Assembly: GCA_947630385.1 (NCBI GenBank)
Contig: CANRHG010000136.1
Location: forward strand, 1-5,305
Source: an uncultured Eubacteriaceae bacterium
GTDB taxonomy: Bacteria > Bacillota > Clostridia > Eubacteriales > Eubacteriaceae
Reading direction: 5' to 3'
DNA length: 5,305 nucleotides
Of the stretch, positions 1-5,305 are shown piece after piece; the first letter of the stretch is position 1; each line of letters begins with the position of its first letter. Under the pieces are notes generated by a model. The model did not search any database and was not told the DNA's origin. It saw only the letters and a list, made by a program, of their open reading frames with translations. The position numbers and the translations under genes were made by a program.

Positions 1-1138
1 CAAAGCCCGGCGTTCCCAGTACGAGTAGAACGTGCGCGCCACGGGTTGCTTCGGAAAAACTCGTACAATACGTGATGTCCTCGTTAAAATCCCTGAGGCG
101 CCACTTAAGATCGCTGTAGCCTTCGGGCGCGTACAGGCGTACCGGGATGTTTTCGTAGGCCAGGGCTTCAAAGAGTTTAAGGGCCGTCGCGCCCCTCATA
201 TCGCTCTCGCCCTGGGCCTGCATAAAGCCCACGACCGTAACCGTACCGACCGGCTCGATCTCTTTAAGTTTGGCTAGGATACCGGCGACCGAATCGTCGG
301 CTACTTTTAGGCTGTGCTTTAGGGTCGTCTCAAAGAGCTCAAGTTTTGAGTCGAGGGCGGTAAGCCCCTGTAGCCTTTCGGTCAGTTTATGGCTGATACC
401 GAAGGTGGCCTTTGGGATCTTTTGTACGGAGACGAGTTTATAAAACAGGTCGTCGTCGCTGACCCTGGTCGCTTCATTTACAAAGGCCTGCAGCGTTAGT
501 CTATACGCGTCGTCTAAGATCAGCGCGTCGTCGACCCCTTTGGGCGTCGAGCGGTAGATCTTCTTTTTAGGAACCCTTAGCTTGTGGTAGAGTTCAGTAA
601 GTCTTCCGGTAGTCTCTTCATTCTCACTCCCGATTAGGGCGTAAGCCGGGCGGGAGAGAAAATCGACGTCACCACTGCCGTCAAACACCGGCGCGTAAGC
701 GAGACTGTATTTAAGATCGCCCTCGAGTTCCTTTTTTACAGCTTCGAGCAGCGCCGCGTATCCCCTAAAGGGGAGTTCTTCAAAGAGCACGATGTTTAAC
801 TTTTCGGCCTTCTTATCTATACCCGCTCTTAGGAGCGTTAGCACGTCTTTGGTGTAAAAGCGCATCGCTTCTGCCGGGTCTTCTTCCCCACGCACGAGCC
901 GTGCCGTGACAAAGATCAGGTCGCAGGAGAGCAGCGCGGCGGTATTTCCCGAGACTTTGATCTGTTTTTGGTGCTCCTTATAGGCCTTTGTCAGCTTTTT
1001 CGGGTAGTGCGACAGGCCCTCGGTGAATTCTTCGAGTTCTTCTTCAAAGCCCGTGACCAAAAGCGGCTCGCACCCACACTGGGCGAGCCTGCAGGCCAGG
1101 CCGATCGAGGCCTTGCTTATTCCGTATATTCCTATCAT
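1..1138 (-). CDS. Diverged UDP-glucose/GDP-mannose dehydrogenase-like protein, C-terminus cut by window edge
   Basis: The 379 visible residues follow the three-part layout of the UDP-glucose/GDP-mannose dehydrogenase family. An N-terminal Rossmann-like region spans about 1-110. A segment APVFDGSGDVDFLSRP (149-164) stands where the family has NPEFLREG..DFL.P. A helix ending FVNEA (219-223) matches FINEI. A C-terminal UDP-binding-like domain contains VVGFMQAQGESDMRGATAL (302-320), which matches the family's GLAFKPNTDDMREAPAL. Key residues are missing. GxGxxG reads SKASIG (8-13). The helix that carries the catalytic Lys and Asn reads ALILDDAYRL, so Lys becomes Leu208 and Asn becomes Asp212. The GGSCFPKD active-site loop reads FGISHKL (246-252), without cysteine. 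The ATG at 1138 overlaps the stop of the Sua5 gene as ATGA and has a strong Shine-Dalgarno. The frame is open for the whole visible length, so this looks like a maintained gene with altered chemistry rather than a decaying one. Family placement is from recalled motifs; the function is unknown. Confidence 0.8.
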   Translation of the reverse strand, partial: MIGIYGISKASIGLACRLAQCGCEPLLVTGFEEELEEFTEGLSHYPKKLTKAYKEHQKQIKVSGNTAALLSCDLIFVTARLVRGEEDPAEAMRFYTKDVLTLLRAGIDKKAEKLNIVLFEELPFRGYAALLEAVKKELEGDLKYSLAYAPVFDGSGDVDFLSRPAYALIGSENEETTGRLTELYHKLRVPKKKIYRSTPKGVDDALILDDAYRLTLQAFVNEATRVSDDDLFYKLVSVQKIPKATFGISHKLTERLQGLTALDSKLELFETTLKHSLKVADDSVAGILAKLKEIEPVGTVTVVGFMQAQGESDMRGATALKLFEALAYENIPVRLYAPEGYSDLKWRLRDFNEDITYCTSFSEATRGAHVLLVLGTPGF

Positions 1139-2076
1139 CTTATCTCACCTCCACTGGCTCTGAGCATCCGGTCGGCAACTCCTCGGTTAGACTCGTCGAT
1201 ATCAAAAAACTCGATGTAGATCGTATCGTAACGTTTTTCCGCTTCCCTCAGGGCCAAAAACAGGTTGTGTTCCCACTCGGCCGGTCCCTTCCCTAAGTCT
1301 ATGGTATCGCCCTCAAAGTCTTCGGGTTTGCTTAATGTCGTAAAAAGGACCGAGCCCGGAGTTAGCTTACTTTTTATATCCCCTTTTAAAAGGATGACCT
1401 TAGCGTCGGGCTTATAGTGGGTGTGGCGCGTGCCGGGCGAGCGGTTGATCACTCCGGCCGTTCCGACCGGCCCGATCACGGCTTCGACTTCTTCCTTCGT
1501 TATATGCCCCGGTCTAAGGATCTGCGGCGACTCGACCGTTAGGTCGATCACGGTCGACTCGATCCCAACGTTCGAGCGGCTCCCGGTTAAAATTGCCGGA
1601 ACCTTCCCCTCGAGGTCTCTTAGCGTCTCCTCACTCGTCGTCGGAGAGGGCCTACCCGAGAGGTTCGCGCTCGGCGCCGCTACGGGATTGTTGCAGGCAC
1701 TAAGAAAGGCGCTTGCTATCGGGTCCCGTGGCATCCTCACCCCGACCGTTGTAAGTCCCGCCGTGACTATATCCGGTATCTCGTCCCGTTTTTTAAGTAC
1801 GAGCGTGATCGGGCCCGGAAAAAAGGCATCGATCAGGGCCATAGCCTTCCCCGGTATCTCTTTAGCGATCCTTTTTATATCCTCTAGCCTAGCTACGTGA
1901 ACGATTAAGGGGTTATCGCCGGGTCTGCCTTTGATCTTAAAGATGTTTCGTACGGCCTCTTCGTTAAAGGCGTCCGCGCCGAGCCCGTAGACGGTCTCGG
2001 TCGGAAACGCCACGACCTCGCCTTTATTGATCAGCTCCGCGGCTTTAATCGGCGTGTGGATCCTTTGGGTCTTCAT
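1135..2076 (-). CDS. ywlC: Threonylcarbamoyl-AMP synthase, Sua5/YwlC type
   Basis: This cytoplasmic enzyme makes threonylcarbamoyl-AMP from threonine, bicarbonate and ATP, the first step of the t6A modification at position 37 of ANN-decoding tRNAs. TsaD with its partners then transfers the group. The 313 residues carry the full YrdC-domain signature: VVAFPTETVYGLGADA (21-36), KGRPGDNPLIVH (49-60), FFPGPITLVL (85-94), GVRMPRDP (112-119), PVAAPSANLSG (131-141), ESTVIDL (173-179) and ILRPGHI (186-192). A linker SPGTRHTHYKP (213-223) leads into the C-terminal Sua5 domain, so this is the long two-domain form and not the short TsaC form. The ATG at 2076 fits family N-termini and no better start exists, although no Shine-Dalgarno precedes it. 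The start lies 32 bases inside the end of the upstream gene, so coupled translation is likely. The gene ends in an ATGA overlap with the next gene. All signature motifs appear intact. Confidence 0.96.
   Translation of the reverse strand: MKTQRIHTPIKAAELINKGEVVAFPTETVYGLGADAFNEEAVRNIFKIKGRPGDNPLIVHVARLEDIKRIAKEIPGKAMALIDAFFPGPITLVLKKRDEIPDIVTAGLTTVGVRMPRDPIASAFLSACNNPVAAPSANLSGRPSPTTSEETLRDLEGKVPAILTGSRSNVGIESTVIDLTVESPQILRPGHITKEEVEAVIGPVGTAGVINRSPGTRHTHYKPDAKVILLKGDIKSKLTPGSVLFTTLSKPEDFEGDTIDLGKGPAEWEHNLFLALREAEKRYDTIYIEFFDIDESNRGVADRMLRASGGEIR
1145..1152 (-). promoter_or_regulatory. Shine-Dalgarno GGAGGTGA for the dehydrogenase-like gene
   Basis: GGAGGTGA on the minus strand ends six bases before the ATG at 1138. 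It lies inside the last codons of the Sua5 gene, where it encodes Gly-Gly-Glu. It is the strongest ribosome binding site in the window and fixes the start of the downstream gene. The diverged dehydrogenase-like protein is therefore expected to be actively translated. Confidence 0.8.
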
Positions 2077-3505
2077 GGGAAATATTAGATAGTAGGTCCT
2101 GCTTTAAATCGTACAGCGACTGCGAGAGGTCCACGTGGAACTCTTCGGGGTTGGTCATCCTGCGGTACTCGGGCCAGATGCTTTCTTTCTCGCTCTTAAG
2201 GAGCTCGCTCATCTGGCTGACCTCGGGAGAGTCGTAGACACATTCTCCGTCTTTAAAGACCGGAACGAGCAGGTCTTTTACGTTGTAGTCCACGAGCGTC
2301 CGCTTCTTCCAGGGGTATAGCGGATGGAAGATCTTTAAGGGCTTACTCGTATCGATTTCTTCCCCTTCTAAGAGCATTAGATCGGCTAAGGCCTTGTTGT
2401 TGTTTCCGTAAATTCGCACAAGGCGCTTAAAACCGGGGTTGGTGATCTTTCCCGGGTCGTTCGAAACCTTTAGCTTTGGTTCCCCATCGATCTGGCTCAT
2501 CTTGTAAACCCCACCCAGGGCCGGTGAATCGTAGGCCGTGATCAGTTTGGTCCCGATCCCCCAGGAGTCGATCTTGGCGCCCTGGATCTTTAAGTCTTTA
2601 ATTAAGTACTCGTCGAGGTCGCTACTCGCGCAGATGACCGCGTCGGTCAGCCCGTTATCGTCTAAGATCCTACGTGCCTCGCGGGTGAGATAGGCTAAGT
2701 CCCCCGAGTCGATTCTTATCCCGTAGGTCCCGGTGATCACGCCGTCTTTTCGCATCTTCTTAAAGACTTCGACCGCCGTCGGTATCCCCTGGCCGAGCGT
2801 ATCGTAGGTGTCCACGAGTAAGACCGCGTTGTCCGGATTGTACCGGCAAAACGTCTCGAAGGCTTCCTTTTCGCTGTCAAAACTCTGGACGAACGAGTGG
2901 GCCATCGTCCCCATCGAGGGGCGTGAGAGCATATCCTCGGTCTCGACGTTACTCGTCCCGTCAAAGCCACCGATAATGGCCGCCCTGGCTCCGAAGTAGC
3001 CGGCTTCGCTACCGTGGGCTCTACGAAGGCCAAATTCCATCGTCGTGTCGCTCCCCGTCTCGTCGACGATGCGGGAGGCTTTGGTCGCGATCAGAGTCTG
3101 GTGGTTGATAATAGACAGGAGCGTAGTCTCGATGAGCTGGGCTTCGATCAGTGGGGCACGAACGCGGATTATGGGTTCTTGCGGAAAGAAGATCGTCCCT
3201 TCCGGTAGCGCGTACAGGTCTCCCGTAAAACGGAAGTCCCGTAGGTAATCAAGGAAGTCCTCGCTAAACTCGGGGTGATTCTCCCTAAGTTGTTTTATAT
3301 CTTCGTCGGTAAACTTTAAGTTTTTTACGTATTCGATCACCTGCTCGAGTCCGGCCGCGACCGTATACCCGCCGTTAAAGGGGTTTTTCCGGATAAACAG
3401 ATCAAAGACCGCTTCCTGGTCCTGTTTTCCCTCATTAAAATAGACGTTGGCCATACTCAGTTGATACAGGTCCGTGGCCAGTTGGAGTTTTCGTTCAAAT
3501 TGCAT
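2045..3505 (-). CDS. pncB: Nicotinate phosphoribosyltransferase
   Basis: This enzyme converts nicotinate and PRPP to nicotinate mononucleotide, usually with ATP hydrolysis, the entry step of the Preiss-Handler NAD salvage pathway in the cytoplasm. The 486 residues match the length of the Gram-positive (YueK-like) family. Visible motifs are LATDLYQLSMAN (9-20) at the N-terminus, FGLRRAHG (158-165), GGFDGTSNV (179-187), GTMAHSFVQSF (199-209) with His203 as the expected phosphorylated histidine, IRIDSGDLAYL (263-273) in the phosphoribosyl-binding region, and DSWGIGTKL (313-321). The C-terminal section KITNPGFKRLVRIYG (353-367) to VDLSQSLYDLKQDLL (458-472) is also typical. No residue expected for catalysis is missing. 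The ATG at 3505 lacks a clear Shine-Dalgarno; a TAATG joins it to the out-of-frame tail of the upstream gene. The last 32 bases overlap the Sua5 gene. The short charged end after residue 473 exists only in this overlap. Confidence 0.96.
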   Translation of the reverse strand: MQFERKLQLATDLYQLSMANVYFNEGKQDQEAVFDLFIRKNPFNGGYTVAAGLEQVIEYVKNLKFTDEDIKQLRENHPEFSEDFLDYLRDFRFTGDLYALPEGTIFFPQEPIIRVRAPLIEAQLIETTLLSIINHQTLIATKASRIVDETGSDTTMEFGLRRAHGSEAGYFGARAAIIGGFDGTSNVETEDMLSRPSMGTMAHSFVQSFDSEKEAFETFCRYNPDNAVLLVDTYDTLGQGIPTAVEVFKKMRKDGVITGTYGIRIDSGDLAYLTREARRILDDNGLTDAVICASSDLDEYLIKDLKIQGAKIDSWGIGTKLITAYDSPALGGVYKMSQIDGEPKLKVSNDPGKITNPGFKRLVRIYGNNNKALADLMLLEGEEIDTSKPLKIFHPLYPWKKRTLVDYNVKDLLVPVFKDGECVYDSPEVSQMSELLKSEKESIWPEYRRMTNPEEFHVDLSQSLYDLKQDLLSNISHEDPKDPHAD

Positions 3506-3588
3506 TATTTTGCCAAAAAGTTTAAAAATTCATTCGCTCCCGAACTCAGCGCCGCGCCGGCAAAGACCGTGATAAAGGTCGATACCGC
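3505..3588 (-). other. Out-of-frame C-terminal tail of the prepilin-peptidase-like gene
   Basis: In the frame shifted by one base relative to the upstream reading frame, this stretch encodes AVSTFITVFAGAALSS followed by GANEFLNFLAK and a TAA. That is a hydrophobic helix of the kind that ends prepilin peptidases after their IPFGPFLALG segment. The TAA shares its A with the ATG of the nicotinate phosphoribosyltransferase gene (TAATG), the same junction style as pyrK-pyrD. Joining the frames needs one extra base close to 3586-3595. Read that way, the gene spans 3505 to 4238 (4244 if counted from the TTG). No slippery heptamer is visible, so a deletion or a base-calling error is more likely than programmed frameshifting. 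Confidence 0.7.
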
Positions 3589-4238
3589 ACGTAAGGTGCC
3601 GGCGGGATGTTCTTTGACAGGAGCTTATAAAAACCGTACAGGATCAAAAAGATCAGAAAATAGATGACGGTTGGTTTTGGGCCGAGCAGGGCGCCGCTGA
3701 CGGCGCTAAAGAGCGCGTCGATCAGGCTCTCCCTTCCCAGACCTAGGACGTAGCTGATCAGTAAGGAGAAAATGAGGCCGGTAAGGAGCCCCAAAAAGAA
3801 GGAACTCACCGAGACTTGCCCGGTAAAGAGTAGAGTAAGCGGAAAGATAAAACAGAGCGCGCAAAAATCGGTCGGTAATTGACCTTTGTAAAAGCAGATC
3901 GTTCCCGCCGTTAAGACGAGCATCAAAAAGAAGTAGTCGAGGATCCCGCTTAGGGTAAAATTAAAGCTGCCAAACAAAAAAAACGGAAGCAGCGTTCCGG
4001 TAAGTTCCAAAATAATACGGGCCTTCGGAAGGTGGTTGCCACATTTCGGGCACACGCCCCGGCTCGTGACGTACGAGACGACCGGGATCGTGCCGATTTT
4101 TCTTCCGCAGGCCGCGCAGCGTTTCTTCTTTTGTCCACAGACGCGTCCGACCAGTCCCGAACAGTACCGGCCGAAAAACGCGCCAAAGACAGCTACAACG
4201 ATAATCAGACTAAAAAAAGAAAATTCAGGACTGAACAT
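3546..4238 (-). CDS. Prepilin-peptidase-like (A24 family) membrane protein, probably catalytically impaired and frameshifted near its C-terminus
   Basis: Type IV prepilin peptidases are membrane aspartyl proteases that cut and N-methylate prepilins. This 230-residue protein (numbered here from the TTG at 4244, two residues before the ATG) shows the layout. It has a first membrane segment (about 9-25), a cytoplasmic loop with two pairs C43xxC46 and C65xxC68 flanking TIPVVSYVTSRG, then LELTG (79-83) and several hydrophobic segments to about residue 208. Where the family has the first catalytic Asp (ID.....IPD), this protein reads CFYKGQLPTD, with Phe118 at that position and only Asp126 of the second motif kept. 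The GxGD motif, usually GREALGGGD, reads GRESLID. Asp176 aligns with the catalytic Asp, but the glycines are lost. After IPPAPY (213-218) the frame turns basic and stops, while the -1 frame continues as a hydrophobic helix. The ATG at 4238 overlaps the pyrD stop by 14 bases; no Shine-Dalgarno is seen. The family is fairly sure; activity is doubtful. Confidence 0.78.
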   Translation of the reverse strand: MFSPEFSFFSLIIVVAVFGAFFGRYCSGLVGRVCGQKKKRCAACGRKIGTIPVVSYVTSRGVCPKCGNHLPKARIILELTGTLLPFFLFGSFNFTLSGILDYFFLMLVLTAGTICFYKGQLPTDFCALCFIFPLTLLFTGQVSVSSFFLGLLTGLIFSLLISYVLGLGRESLIDALFSAVSGALLGPKPTVIYFLIFLILYGFYKLLSKNIPPAPYVRYRPLSRSLPARR

Positions 4239-5130
4239 TTCCAATAAAGTCTTCGATTTTCCTTTCTCTACGGTAACAGTAGTCTTCCATTTCTCTAAGG
4301 ATGCGAACCGGAGCCGTCGGATCGACGAAATTCATTGTCCCGATCTCAACCAGACTCGCTCCGGCCAGGATAAATTCCATCGCGTCTTTCCCACTCGCGA
4401 TCCCACCGCAACCGATGACAGGAATATCCACGGCCTGTGCCGCCTGGTAGACTTTGGCAAGCGCAATCGGTCTTATCGCGGGACCGGAAAGCCCGGCAAA
4501 GGTGTTCTCGAACACGATTTTTTCGCGGTCGACGTCGATGGCCATCCCCTGGACCGTGTTGATCAGGCTAAGCCCATCCGCCCCGGCTTCCTGCGCCGCA
4601 ACAGCAATTTCTGCGATGTCGGTGACGTTCGGGGTGAGCTTGGCTACGATCTTGTGCCTTGAGACTTTCTTACAGGCCTTTATTAGATCGTAGGTCCGGT
4701 CCGGGTCGACCCCAAAACTCATGCCGCCCGCTTTTACGTTCGGACAGGAGATGTTGAGCTCGATAAAAGCAAAGTCGATGGCATTTAACAGCTCCAGGGA
4801 CTTTAGGTAATCTTCGGTATCGCTCCCACCGAGGTTGATGATTATATTCGTATCGATCTTAGATACGTCCGGGTAAATTTTTTCGATAAATTCCGCAACG
4901 CCCGGGTTTTGCAGGCCTACGCTGTTTAAAAGTCCCATCGGTGTCTCCCAAAGGCGGATCCCTTCGTTTCCCGCGCGGGGATTAAGAGTAAGCCCTTTTA
5001 GGCAGATCCCACCGAGGATGGCCGGATCATAGTAACGTTCGTAGTCGCGGCCAAAGCCGTAGGTGCCCGAAGCCGCAAGGAGCGGATTTTTAAAGGGGAT
5101 ATCAAGAAAGGAAACTTCAAGACGTCCCAT
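4225..5130 (-). CDS. pyrD: Dihydroorotate dehydrogenase, class 1B catalytic subunit
   Basis: This FMN enzyme oxidises dihydroorotate to orotate, the fourth step of pyrimidine synthesis, and passes electrons to the PyrK subunit and NAD+. The 301 residues form a TIM barrel of normal length. Motifs are NPLLAASGTYGFG (15-27), GGICLKGLTL (40-49), PMGLLNSVGLQNPG (64-77), and FIELNISCPNVKAGG (122-136) with Cys129 as the catalytic base. Cysteine here is the class 1 signature; class 2 uses serine. Further motifs are AKLTPNVTDI (163-172), LINTVQGMAID (189-199), GLSGPAIRPIAL (213-224) and CGGIASGKDAMEFILAGAS (241-259). The ATG at 5130 is preferred to the TTG one codon earlier because GTGAGG sits seven bases before the ATG. 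Its first base is the last base of the pyrK stop codon (TGATG), so the two subunits are translationally coupled. No defect is visible. Confidence 0.97.
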   Translation of the reverse strand: MGRLEVSFLDIPFKNPLLAASGTYGFGRDYERYYDPAILGGICLKGLTLNPRAGNEGIRLWETPMGLLNSVGLQNPGVAEFIEKIYPDVSKIDTNIIINLGGSDTEDYLKSLELLNAIDFAFIELNISCPNVKAGGMSFGVDPDRTYDLIKACKKVSRHKIVAKLTPNVTDIAEIAVAAQEAGADGLSLINTVQGMAIDVDREKIVFENTFAGLSGPAIRPIALAKVYQAAQAVDIPVIGCGGIASGKDAMEFILAGASLVEIGTMNFVDPTAPVRILREMEDYCYRRERKIEDFIGNVQS

Positions 5131-5305
5131 CAAATGACCTCACGCTCAAAGACCGGTCCGTCCGTACAGATCTTCATCTGCCTGTTGGCGACGTTTATCA
5201 AGCGGTGGCGGCCCCGTTGTTTTTTGTATACGATCGGGATCTGGCGAACGCAACCGAAACAGGCCCCCAGCCCACAGGCCATGCGCCCTTCCATCGAGAG
5301 ATAAA
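5130..5305 (-). CDS. pyrK: Dihydroorotate dehydrogenase electron transfer subunit, C-terminal fragment cut by window edge
   Basis: Only the last 57 residues are inside the window. They contain the 2Fe-2S domain of PyrK, which with FAD carries electrons from PyrD to NAD+ in the class 1B enzyme. The visible text begins YLSMEGRMACGLGACFGCV, giving three cluster cysteines in a CxxxxCxxC pattern. The fourth cysteine is in MKICTDGPVFEREVI at the end, matching the family's (R/K)xCxDGPVF. The FAD- and NAD-binding domains are upstream, outside the window. All four cluster ligands are present, so the visible part looks functional. The stop TGA overlaps the pyrD ATG by one base. Confidence 0.95.
   Translation of the reverse strand, partial: YLSMEGRMACGLGACFGCVRQIPIVYKKQRGRHRLINVANRQMKICTDGPVFEREVI
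5138..5143 (-). promoter_or_regulatory. Shine-Dalgarno GTGAGG for pyrD
   Basis: GTGAGG on the minus strand lies seven bases before the ATG at 5130 and within the last pyrK codons (Arg-Glu-Val). The spacing suits the ATG and not the TTG at 5133, which decides the pyrD start. Confidence 0.7.

Noticed and set aside
32..277. Plus-strand open frame of 81 codons, and another at 968-1219
   Set aside because: Both lie opposite the continuous minus-strand frame of the dehydrogenase-like gene. They have no ribosome site or recognisable motif, and the minus-strand protein matches a known family throughout.
1421..1900. Plus-strand open frame of 159 codons
   Set aside because: It is antisense to the signature motifs of the Sua5 gene, and its translation resembles no family. 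It is a shadow frame.
2737..3033. Minus-strand open frame of 98 codons inside the nicotinate phosphoribosyltransferase gene
   Set aside because: It is a frame-shifted, arginine-rich reading of the same strand, and the true frame carries the catalytic histidine motif.
3580..3600. Programmed ribosomal frameshifting as the explanation of the split peptidase-like gene
   Set aside because: No slippery heptamer is present at the junction, and I see no obvious downstream stem-loop. A deletion or sequencing error is simpler.
4036..4662. Plus-strand open frame of 208 codons crossing two genes
   Set aside because: It crosses the junction of pyrD and the peptidase-like gene on the opposite strand and shows no domain. 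Both minus-strand genes there are firmly supported by motifs.
5128..5133. TTG at 5133 as the start of pyrD
   Set aside because: It would leave only four bases to the GAGG ribosome site, and an ATG follows immediately with seven-base spacing and a TGATG overlap.
1..5305. Abundant GATC sites across the window
   Set aside because: They follow from frequent ATC isoleucine codons after G-ending codons and from GAT-C contexts, with no clustering that suggests an origin or other function.

Overview
This window is one densely packed minus-strand block of six genes with no intergenic stretch longer than about 40 bases. In the direction of transcription, from high to low coordinates, the order is: pyrK (C-terminal end only), pyrD, a prepilin-peptidase-like membrane protein, a nicotinate phosphoribosyltransferase, a Sua5/YwlC-type threonylcarbamoyl-AMP synthase, and a diverged UDP-glucose/GDP-mannose dehydrogenase-like protein that runs off the low-coordinate edge. 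Both edge genes are cut by the window. I see no rRNA, tRNA, CRISPR array, insertion sequence, terminator or clear promoter. The plus-strand open frames are shadows of these genes.

Organism: a PyrD followed by the 2Fe-2S subunit PyrK (the class 1B dihydroorotate dehydrogenase), together with the long type of nicotinate phosphoribosyltransferase, is typical of Gram-positive bacteria. A Bacillota member of clostridial type with roughly balanced GC content is the best guess. The sequence does not support a genus.

The genes are joined by very short overlaps: TGATG between pyrK and pyrD, 14 bases between pyrD and the peptidase-like gene, 32 bases between the nicotinate phosphoribosyltransferase gene and the Sua5 gene, and ATGA between the Sua5 gene and the last gene. 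This predicts a single transcript with translational coupling. Three housekeeping jobs are combined: oxidation of dihydroorotate in pyrimidine synthesis, NAD salvage from nicotinate, and the first step of tRNA t6A modification.

The two other genes are the points of interest. The prepilin-peptidase-like protein keeps the two zinc-type CxxC pairs. It appears to have lost the first catalytic aspartate and the glycines of the GxGD motif, and its last membrane segment is out of frame by one base. Restoring the frame makes the gene end in a TAATG overlap with the next start codon. The dehydrogenase-like protein keeps the family's overall architecture. It lacks the Rossmann GxGxxG glycines, the active-site cysteine and the catalytic lysine. 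Both therefore look like enzyme relatives that have lost, or changed, their original chemistry.
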